Of a stretch of DNA of 64,000 nt, positions 54,844 through 64,000 are shown piece by piece. Source of the DNA: Sparassis latifolia (Eukaryota; Basidiomycota; Agaricomycetes; Polyporales; Sparassidaceae). The notes beneath the pieces are model-generated. The model worked only from the letters and a program-made list of their open reading frames with translations, did no database searches and had not been told where the DNA came from. Position 1 is the stretch's first letter. Each line of letters starts with the position of its first letter. The stretch is from assembly GCA_018466975.1 (NCBI GenBank), contig CM031552.1:1588416-1652415 (forward strand), written 5' to 3'. The position numbers and the translations under genes are program-made.

Positions 54844-57800
54844 TCACTGTACGACAAGTGTTGTATTGAGGAATGTCTCGTCGCTTGTCCCTATTTTCAT
54901 TGTGAAGTTGCCTGGCTCAACGACCCACGAGTCGCTCAGCGACCACACAGCCAATTGGGATGAGTTCACGGGGATGGTGACGGTTTGAGCACTTCCCACT
55001 CTGCGAAGAAGAGACGCTCAGCCACTTCGGACTGCGGAGGTAGAGAGAAGGGCATACGTGAGGTTTACTTTCTGGAAGCCGACTAGCATCTGATTGGGGG
55101 TCACGACAGAGCTAACGAGATCCGTCATGTACACCTGAGCAGTGGAACAATTCATCAGGAAAAAACAGAGGCTCGGCGTGTAGTTGCGTGACTTTCCTGG
55201 ACAACCTCCATACCGTCCCTTTCACCTGTATTCTGGACCGTCACGCTCACATTGAAGTTGTCCGCAGTTCCAATCGTTGAGGGGGACAGCCCTAAGTTCG
55301 TGCTATGCAGTTAAAGTCAAATTTGGATGGAGTCATCACATGCAAAACACTCACTAGTTGAAGGTCGTGTAGCTGAGACCGTGCCCGAAGCTCCATATGG
55401 GTACCGGGGTGTTCAAGACATACTGACGAAGGGCATGATAATTAATGTATAGCACTATACAGGACCAATGAGCCCACCTGATGTCCGAATACCAAGGTTC
55501 CATTGGGGTAGACCATCCCAGGGTCAATAGGGCGAGCCCCCTTAAGGTAATTGTAGAATACTGGAGTTGTGCCCACACTCTGCGGGAAAGATACAGGAAG
55601 CTTCCCTGTAGTGATGACCATTTTCAGGAGGTGAGCGGATCGGTGTGGTGAATTGCCGCTCACCAGAGGGATTCACGTCCCCAAAGATGATCTCAGCAAG
55701 GGCGAGTCCACCTAACTCTCCGGGGTAGAATTGCTGAACCACGGCATCCGCGTCTAGCACATGATAAATGATATGATCACTCTCCTCGCAGGAGCAACTC
55801 ACTCTGCTGGATCCAAGGCTCAGAGACAGGCTTCCCGCTGACAAACGCAACGATCGTGGGCTTCCCGGTAGCCTTCACAGCCTGCACCAGCTTCAGCTGC
55901 GCACCGACGAGTGCGAGGGATGACAGATCAACGTGCTCGCCCGTTGTTGCGTTCGTGCCGGGCGTCCAAAGTAGCGTCTGGTCGAGGGACCACGTCCCGA
56001 CCATGACAACTGCCACATCAGATGCCTGCGCGGCCGCGATGGCTTCGGCGAATTCAGACTCGTCGTTTGACCACAGCTTGCAGCCCTCGGCGTAGTTGAT
56101 TTGTACGGAAGTATCCGCCAGGAGCTGGGTGAAGCCTTCGAGCGGCGAGATCCCGTTCAGTGAGGCGTTGTAGAAGACGTAGTCCCCGAACTGCCGACAG
56201 TGATGCGTCAGAAGGCAAGAACATATTCGAATGATACAGATATGCACTGACAGAGACACGGTTGACTTGAGGACCAATCAGAGCGACGGAGTTCATACTC
56301 CTGCTCAGAGGGAGCGTATTCTGTCGGTTCTCGAGGAGTACGATTGTCTCTCGTTCCATGACGTGCAATAGTGCTCTCGTCTCCGGAGTCCGCAGCGTAG
56401 ACAGATAGTCCTGGTACGGGTATGGATCTAAGGAATAACTTGATTGAGAGCGAAACACAATACGTCACGAACTTACTCTCAAATAGACCCAGGGCGAACT
56501 TCGTTGTTAGCACATACTTAACAGTCTCGTCAATGTACGAGACGTCCACAATTCCCTCCGCAACCTGATCTACAGCATGCAACTATAAGCAGATTAGAAC
56601 AGTAAGGCGAGCAGAAGGCGTACCAGGTAATGTCAAATAGGTGTATGTTCCACCACCCATCTCCATCTGCAGCCCGTTCTCTAGCGCGTCCTTTGCCGCG
56701 CACTCGCGCGTGCCACACGTGCCGTGGAGGGAGTATAGTAGATCGACAGAGCCTGCGTCCGTAGTGACAAAGTACTTGTAACCCCATTCTTCGCGGAGCT
56801 AGCTTGGAGGGTAAAACATGAACGCAATGCACAGAAGCTCTGCTTACAATCTCTGTGAGCAAATCTACAGCAAGGTGAGCCCGAGATGAATGGACATGGA
56901 GGTATTGGGCACGCACGGTAATTCGAGACTGCAGGGATCCCATCATAACTTGCATACGCAGTCATGATGGACAGGCTATCCACACATGCACGACTAAATG
57001 GTCGCAAATACATCGTCCGCAGCTCACGCTCTCCGCCAGATACCTGCGCAATATTTCTGAAGGCAACTGAGCATGTCGTAAGTATCGGACCTGTAGCCTA
57101 CTCACAAACCACCCTGCGGGCTGCCATAGGCTGCGAAGTGCTTGCAAGTCGATGCCATTCGTGCAATGGCCTCTGAGCTTGTGTTCCGCCGGCGGCCGGT
57201 TTGCAGCCCTGTGATATAGGCGTGTCCCATCTCTCCGGTCCTGTAAGGGAATACGCTTCGTTGTCTTATTGAGAGGATCAGTTCAAATTCTGACGCACAG
57301 AAACGGGTCCTCTCCGAAATTTTCTTCCACTCGGCCCCATCGAAGCTCACGAGAGAGGTCTAAGACAGGTGCAAAGAGCTGAGAGAATCCAAGGCCCTCC
57401 GCCTCGTCCGCAATCGTCGCTGCTGCTTGTGTGAGAAGTGGGGTGTCGAAGGACGCTGCGAGGCCAATGGGCGAGGGCCAGATTGTACCGTTGTTAGTAA
57501 AGCCGTGCAAGCCTGCATGTAATACCCTTATAGTGAGTCTGAAGAAGGCCACTATAGACGAAAATTACCTTCGGACTGCACTATGGCAGGGATGCCGAGC
57601 GTGGTGTTTTCCATAAGGTATTTCTGGCCAATGGTTATGCCGTAGACCCACTTATCCCAGGGCATAAGATATCCGCCCCAGATCGCACCGCTCTTGTATT
57701 CCATCATTTCAATCTGCAGAGCGTTACAACAGCGTGTTGAGTCACCGCTGGAGAAGTGTAGTCATAGACACGTACCAGACCGGTTTCATTGTAGGATTTG

Positions 57801-58317
57801 GTGTCATCAAGTGGATCGGTCAGGTTCATCCACCCATCAAGATCGCCTTGAATCCTAAGACAACAAAAGGTGAATAAATTGAATACAGAGGACACCAGTG
57901 TTCGAGACCAATGAAGGTCCCTCTGGAGGACAGAAACATGATGATTATGGCTGTTGGCGCTGAGACTTGATCTCGCGCATCTTGTCGCTCAAATATTCCA
58001 CAGCCTGGTTAGCGCTGTGCGAGTACGCTGAAGGACAGAGCAACGATACAACGCGATTGCACGTACATCTGCGCTACCTTCTCCTGCAGTGTCATTCGCG
58101 GAAGCAAATCATTCACACGATCCTCGATCGACGCGTTAGGATTCTTGTATATTGGTACTGATCCATCTGTATTCGTTCCGCGTGCACGGAGGGGGAAATG
58201 TAGATCTCCGCGGACTTCGTGCGCTGTGAGCCGGGAGGCGCTAGCAATGATCGCAGAGACAAAGATCACCGCTAGGAAATGAAGAGTGCAAAAAGTTGCA
58301 CCCAGAGCCATCCCCAT
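54844..58317 (-). CDS. Secreted GH3 beta-glucosidase/beta-xylosidase, 812 aa, 17 exons
   Basis: Glycoside hydrolase family 3 enzymes release terminal glucose or xylose from plant cell-wall oligosaccharides. Exons run from 58317-58067 to 55000-54844 with phases all consistent (2439 nt), including a 17-nt microexon at 56848-56864. After a signal peptide (to about residue 28) come RVNDLLPRMTLQEKVAQM, IQSEGLHGF-like VQSEGLHGF, GLGFSQLFAPVLDLSRELRW, GRVEENFGEDPFL, CKHFAAYG and YKYFVTTDAGSVD with the nucleophile Asp. The (beta/alpha)6 domain follows (VALIGP, VVMVGTWS, VSGKPV, VVQQFYPGELGG, KLPVSFPQS, WSFGHGLSYT) and then a C-terminal fibronectin-like domain (GMEVVQ/VYMTD, NLTVGSAQTVTIP). One intron (55135-55196) starts GA instead of GT. 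GH92 is divergent at 59208. Confidence 0.93.
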
Positions 58318-59207
58318 GGTCGCCTGTAGTGCCTGTATTCAGCAAGGAGTTCAAGACCTCTCGCTATTATCAGGATCAACGAGCTTTATATTGTCGGCGT
58401 AAAGTGAACCCAGGCGGTAATTGTAGGTGCAGTAGAGCCATATGCCGGCACGGGCGCGTTCGTCAGACTGCGGGGTCATATGGTGCGAAGCTACAGGTGG
58501 GCACATACCGACTGCTCCAACGGACCGCTGCTAGACGTTCGCAGAAACGTATCACCGAGCATTATCCGCACAGCGAATGTATCGATGCTATCGATGCCAC
58601 CAGCTGACATAGCTCTGCCCTGAGATGCCTCTGTACTAGCGGGTAACATAACAAGTTGGCAAAGCTATCCTGCGCGGGCCGTGGCGTCCCGTTCAGCTAT
58701 ACTATAGTCTATTGGCAAGAAGACAGTGACCATCAAGTGAGTACGAAGGAAACAAGAAGGATTCCTTACTGCGACCGTGAGAGAAGGTAGAGCCATTCTT
58801 CCAGCGGCGGATTGAGGACATGCTGCCTGCTTTGCTTTTTTGCTATTTAAGGATTTCAATCCCAATAGACCAAACATTACAACCAGTGAAGCGCCGTCTG
58901 TAGGCATGTTGCTGATGCAACAGCGCCGCAGCTTGCGTTCTAAGCAGGATGAAGTTGAGGTTGAAGCTCAAAATATTGTCCTGTGTAGTACTAGGCTACT
59001 AGTACGCCTACGGTCACAGTCAGATATGTATAACGCGAACGTGTGACATCTAGGCCCTAGATGCGTGGGATTTTTCAATTTCGAGGAGGCGCCAATTGCC
59101 GGCGCTCGCGACCTACCATGTCCTGGACTCATCCTGGACTCGTCGTTTCTCGCGTAACTTCTGCCAGTCATATCTCAGTCAACGCCTGAGAAACGCTGAA
59201 CACGAGG
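58318..59207. promoter_or_regulatory. Shared upstream region of divergent GH3 and GH92 genes
   Basis: 890 bp between two divergent start codons of secreted glycosidases. Promoters of both must lie here. I did not find a convincing TATA box for either gene. No other gene is supported; the plus-strand frame at 58296-58607 starts in the GH3 signal peptide in antisense. Co-regulation of the pair is an inference from the shared region. Confidence 0.45.
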
Positions 59208-62200
59208 ATGCGACTGCAGACCACCTTGCAGCTCATTTTCGTTGCGACCGTCTCCGCCCGCTCACGATTACCTTCTGCATTTGCAGAGCCACCGAGCTCT
59301 GGTGTGGATAATGTTGACCCGTGAGTGATATTCTACACTTTTGCATCTTCCTGACATTCGTCAAAGGCTGATAGGCACCGGGGGAGACTCTCCGAACGGT
59401 TCGGGCGGGATGATCCCGTCCACCGCCCCACCGTTTGCTATGACGCGCTGGGTCGCGCAGACTCGCCAGAACTATGTCTCCGTGACGCCGTACAATTATA
59501 CAGACACGGAAGTACACGGATTTCAGGGCACGCACCAGCCTGCCATCTGGATGGGCGAGAGCGGCCAGGTCGTCGTCGTGCCCGGTGCAGGAGAGGTGCA
59601 GAGCGTGTTCGAGCAGCGCGGCATGCCGTTCAGCCACGACGACGAAGTCATCACTGCCAGCTACTACAGCGTGCAGATGGATGCACTTGAGGGAGGGAAG
59701 ATTCTCGCGGAGAAATCTGCGAGTAAGTTTATATTCTCTCGCTTAACACATCGATCTACAATTCATTTTATTTACCAGCTTCTCGCGTTGGACATCTGCG
59801 TTTTACATTCATGAACACCAGCATCCCATACGTTTTCGTTGAAGCAACACGCGCGTCTGTCATGGGTTCCGCCGACCCCTCCAACGTAACCTACCCGCAC
59901 GGCGAGATCACCATCGACCCGTCACGACAAGAGATTACCGGGCGCAACCCTGAGCGACAGGACTTCATCATCGGGCCCAATCCAGCGCTCGGCTGGTCAG
60001 GCTACTTCTGCGCACGTTTCGACCTCCCTTTCGCGAGCTGGGGCACTACTGCGAACGGCAGTACTGCAGAGGGCGCGACGGCGGGCGCGGGCGCAATGCT
60101 TGGGGGATTCGTGCGGTTTGCTGAGGGCGCCAGCGTGGTGGGCGTGCGGGTGGGCGTGTCGTTCATTTCTGTGGAGCAAGCGCGGAAGAATCTGGATACA
60201 GAGATCCCCGATGATATCAGTCTTGAAGAGACCGCGAGAGGTGTGCGGCAGGCGTGGGCGGAGAAGCTGGATCGGATCAAGGTTGAGGGCGCGAGTGAGG
60301 ACGACCTGAAGGTGTTTTATACTGGGGTGTATCATACGCTTCAGGTGCCCGAGGTGATTCTTCATTCGACATGTCGTTGATGAGCTCGCTCTCCGCCAGT
60401 ATCCGTACGAACAAAGCGAAAATGGTCAGTACTACTCGGGTTATGACGACTCCGTGCACGAGGGAGAATCTTACACTGGGTACTCTATCTGGGTGAGCTT
60501 CCCGCTGCCTTAGTTGCATGCGAAGTCTCACGGATCGAATTATTTCAGGACACATTCCGCGCTGAGTGGGCGTGGCAGATCCTGCTTGCACCTGAACGTA
60601 TTCCCGGTATGGTGCAGAGCATGCTCCAAGACTACAAAGAGGTACGTTTCAACGGTTGTTAGATTCCATCTCTCGGCTCAGCGTATCTCTTCCAGGGCGG
60701 ATGGCTTCCAATGTGGAAGAACATAGTGGGTGAGCAATTCTCTCTAACGACAGAGTCGTCTCATACTAAAACCTTTCATGCCGAACAGAGACGAATATCA
60801 TGGTAGCACTGTATTGATGACGTCTGTGTCCTCCACACTTACCGTGCACAGGTGGCGACCCACGCAGATGCGCTTATCGCTGAGGCCGTGGTTAAGGGCG
60901 TAACCGGGTTTGACTTCAAGACTGCGTATGAAGCCGTCCACAAGGACGCTACTGTGCCGCCAGTGGATGACGGGACCATCTCGTGGGTATTGGTCTCTCC
61001 TATTTGACAATGGCATAACTGATATTGATTAGGTACTACGATCGCGAGGAGGTGAGTTACATTTTCTGTACGGCGATTGATATATGTGCGATTGGTTGCA
61101 GAATGTAGGCTACGAAGTTCGTGCAGGGTTGTCTTCGGTGTACGAAGAGCGTGGCTGGGTTGCGTCCGACATCCATTCCGAGGCTGCCTCGCGCACGCTT
61201 GACTACGCCTGTGAGACCTCTTCCATCCCTTTAAACCGGATAGCCTCACTGTAAATGCCGACGTCAGTTGACGACTACGCCGTCTCCGTCTTCGCATCTG
61301 CGCTCTCCGAGACCTCCGATGCCGCGTTCTTCCGCGCCCGTGCGATGTCCGCCCCGTTCACGATTTTCAACAACGACACGCTCTTTATGGAAGCGCGCGA
61401 CGCGAACGGTTCGTGGGCCGGCCAAGACGCGGGTTGGACCGAGGGTGACATGTGGGCGTACACGTTCGACGTCGTGCAGGACATTCCCGGCCTGATCGAG
61501 CGAAGAGGCGGCAACGCATCGTTCGTGGCGTTTTTGGACGAGCATTTCGATGGAGGCAAGGGTCATTCAATTACCTGAACTCGTATTATGGTTGCTGATG
61601 TGATGTGCAGGCCATAACGATCAGACCAATGAGGTAGGTCACGATTAACTCGGCAGGTGTTGTATGGCGCTTTACAACGTCTCTCTGCAGCCGTCGCACC
61701 ATATCCCATACTTGTACTCTCTCGCAGGGGCTGCCACGAAATCGCAAGAGCGCATTCGCGAAGTAGCGGCGTCGAACTACAACGCGTCCATTAACGGCTT
61801 ATCCGGTGTGAATATCTGCATACTTCTCTTAAAGGGCATAAACAGATTGTTCACCCCCACGTTTAAACAGAACGAAGACTGCGGCCAGATGAGCGCGTGG
61901 TACATCTTCAGTGCCCTTGGCTTCTACCCCGTGGATCCTGTGTCGGCTGAATATGTCGTTGGCACGTATGTGTTCTCTATTTCTGGCAGCTTTATCTGTG
62001 CCTTGACCAAGTTCCTCATTTCCACTCGGTGCTGATAAAACGTGTACTTTGCTCAGGCCATTCTTCGACAAAGTGACGCTCGACTTCCCCAATGCGACGC
62101 ACCCGCTGGTGATCACTTCCAAAGGCGGACCACAAAAGCCATACATCAAGTCTCTGAAGATCAACGGCGAGGACGTGCAAATACCAATTATTCTGCACTC

Positions 62201-62412
62201 CCAGATCGCGAACGGGGGTGAGATCGTGTTCGAGATGAGTTCGGAGCCTCAGCCTTGGTCATCGAGCACGCTGGTGTGTAGTGAATTCCTTTGATCTGGT
62301 ATGAAGTACGACAATCCTTCTTTTGTAGACGAATTGGACCAGCGCAGTTGAAGAAAATTATGTTTGTGATGGCGTCCTCCAGGAGACATACCGACATCTC
62401 GAATTGCGGTAG
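59208..62412 (+). CDS. Secreted GH92 alpha-1,2-mannosidase, 783 aa, 16 exons
   Basis: GH92 enzymes are calcium-dependent exo-alpha-mannosidases that trim mannans and N-glycans. Sixteen exons from 59208-59320 to 62329-62412 give 2352 nt in frame, including a 14-nt microexon (60789-60802) and a 19-nt exon (61033-61051). Hallmarks: signal peptide (MRLQTTLQLIFVATVSA), DPLIGTGGDSPNGSGGMIPS, HQPAIWMG, YHTLQ/YPYEQSENGQYYSGYDD, YSIWDTFRAEW, GGWLPMWKN, the catalytic NE/PSHHIPYLY across an intron, and GNEDCGQMSAWYIFSALGFYPVDP. The intron at 61556-61610 starts GC rather than GT; the phase requires it. The last exon is less certain: reading through its donor at 62274 would end the protein at 62294 (ending CSEFL). 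Divergent partner of the GH3 gene. Confidence 0.92.
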
Positions 62413-62713
62413 AAAACATGATCAGCTTGGAAACATAAATTTTGATATCATGTTTCGGCAGCCAATGTGTGATAGTACTGACAATTGTGTTCGAAAGTGC
62501 TAGTATCAGACGATAAGTACTGTACAAGCGCGTTTGGTACTTTGTGTCGCCCGCGTGACTGATCGCGTCGCGTCACAATCACGTGCCGTTTCGGGCGGCG
62601 GCGAATGCACAATCTTACACCTTTTCAGATCTTTTGACGGCAGCGTATACAACACAGGTATTTGAATCACAGGTACCAATACAGGGTTTATAACTTTCGA
62701 CGGAATTCGTCCT
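62413..62713. other. Convergent intergenic region
   Basis: Separates the GH92 and oxygenase stop codons. No gene, repeat or RNA feature was recognised. Confidence 0.5.
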
Positions 62714-64000
62714 TCAAACAGCGTAGGGCTGGTGCTCCATTCCCCTACTAGCATGATAAGTCTCTGGACCCTGTGGACGGAATACAACTAAGCTCATCAT
62801 TCTATCGTCAAGTCGGCAATATCGCACCTTTCTGTTCTTCATTCTCTGATTCTTGGTCCTTCTCGTAAACCACTCCTTTGAGGTCACGCCGGGAGAATAC
62901 TTGCCCTCCGGCGCCTGTGCGACTGCCTGAGCAATCAACGGGCTCTCGTCGGCCAGAGCACGGAGTTCGACAGAAAACCCTGGCCTAAAGAAGAAAACAA
63001 CAGACCAACGCTCGTATATGCCCTGTTCCTTCGGCGCAGGGCTGCATACACGGCATTAGCGTGAAAGGTACACGTTTGATGGAATATCATACGAAGCTTA
63101 CACTACGCGATGGAGATTGGAGCGCAAGATGCCGCCGCTGAAAATTGTCATGGCGTCCCCGAGGTTGCAGATAGCGTGTCCAGGGATGGGCTGGAAAGAA
63201 TTCGAGTGAACACCGGATTCCGTCAGAGAATTGCGTGTACTCTACCTTTATATACTGCCCCTCCGTTGTTCCTGGTACCATCACTTGCAACCCTCCAAGG
63301 CGATTGTGCAAGAAAGACTGCGGACTTGACTGAATTACTTGGGAAGCACAACTCGGATGCCGCACTCACCAGGGAGCCAAAATCAGTGTGTGCGCCCAGC
63401 GCCGCCTTATCCTCAGTCATTCCGTGCTGCCGCGGCGGGGTCTTGATGCAACGAGTCTCGCTCGCGCTGTGCTCTTCCAGCTTGTGCTTCGAAGCGAGCG
63501 TACCCTCCGGTAGGCCGAGTCGCCCATTGAGGACATCGACTAACGTGTAGTTGACCTCCAGCGACTTGTGTACGAACGGGACAACGGTGGACTCCATGCA
63601 GGCATATACTGTCGCAGGGTAGTCGCGGTGCACTTGCGCAGGCCATGCTAGTGCATCGTCTTTGGCGACGTTGATGAACTCTGCAGCATCCGGTGCGCCG
63701 GTGTCATCCGTGGCGTTGGCTCCTACGGCTTTGTAGCTGGACGATCTGACATCAGTAATCTTCTACTCAATCGACAATAAGCGATTCATGAACCCGCAGG
63801 ACATCCCCTCGTCGCCCTGTGCATATTTCATCTTCTCTTCCATCGGTAGACTCAAAGTCTCCGCGCCCATATCGAACATTCCGTTCACTTCTTCTTCGAC
63901 GCCGTGGTTCTTCAGACTGTAAATTGACCACGAACTCAGCTAGAACGATGCGATGTACTGCGTGCATGTACTTACTACCAAAACCCAAGCTCGGTAGCCG
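62714..64000 (-). CDS. 2-oxoglutarate/Fe(II) oxygenase (isopenicillin-N-synthase-like), 5' end outside window
   Basis: Minus-strand exons: beyond 64000-63976, 63916-63794, 63736-63370, 63317-63246, 63190-63102, 63041-62828 and 62770-62714, all in phase. The product follows the flavonol-synthase/IPNS-type dioxygenases common in basidiomycetes: LGFWYLKNHGV, LPMEEKMKYAQGDEG, YKAVGAN, EFINVAKDD, VIPFV-like VVPFVHKSLEVN, then the Fe ligands HTDFGSL (His and Asp), NRLGGLQVMVPG, and PIPGHAICNLGDAMTIFSGG with NLHRVV (second His, with the substrate-binding Arg to follow in ERWSVVFFFRPG). Family members hydroxylate, desaturate or cyclise small molecules with 2-oxoglutarate or O2; the substrate is unknown. 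The donor at 63793 is a weak GTTCAT. The N-terminal exon(s) lie past the right edge. Confidence 0.9.

Noticed and set aside
54698..54988. 96-codon plus-strand frame downstream of nuclease 2
   Set aside because: Overlaps the last GH3 exon in antisense; GH3 coding is firmly supported by phase and homology.

Overview
This window is nuclear DNA from a filamentous basidiomycete, most likely a wood-decay agaricomycete. The genes are split by many short introns (about 50-65 nt, GT...AG). The gene content is also typical of that group: a FunK1-type kinase, a DUF6593 protein, a heme-thiolate peroxidase, a sedolisin, GH3 and GH92 secreted glycosidases, and a basidiomycete-type APH kinase relic. No sequence search was run, so the taxonomy is inferred from family content and intron style.

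Layout. 0.4-1.2 kb: 3' end of a sedolisin gene cut off by a dispersed repeat (R1, 1.2-2.6 kb; inverted second copy at 36.0-37.3 kb). 3.7-4.0 kb: relic of a GH3 C-terminus. 4.1-10.3 kb: a FunK1-like kinase gene split by a complete Ty1/Copia retrotransposon with apparently identical LTRs and a 5-bp target duplication. 10.9-28.5 kb is the conserved gene block: DUF6593 protein, RVB1 helicase, NF-YC (divergent from RVB1), an F-box/LRR pseudogene, an ER DnaJ/TPR co-chaperone, two decayed APH-kinase copies, a membrane protein and a heme-thiolate peroxidase. 28.6-46.5 kb is gene-poor and repeat-rich: degenerate tandem arrays, R1, R2 and R3 repeats, miniature palindromes, and members of an unrecognised small-protein family.

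47.3-54.2 kb is the most unusual part. Two PD-(D/E)XK nuclease-like genes sit at the outer ends of a large inverted repeat. The inner ends carry two paralogues of the small-protein family, which I call the GGYFLT family after its motif. The arms (the shared 5' regions of both genes) are nearly identical while the coding regions are strongly diverged. Two further family members lie at 34.1 and 45.8 kb.

54.8-64.0 kb: three secretory or metabolic genes. A GH3 beta-glucosidase/xylosidase and a GH92 alpha-mannosidase are divergently transcribed from a shared 0.9-kb region. A 2-oxoglutarate/Fe(II) oxygenase runs off the right edge. Exon phases were checked by hand through RVB1, the DnaJ/TPR gene, GH3, GH92 and the visible part of the oxygenase, and are consistent.
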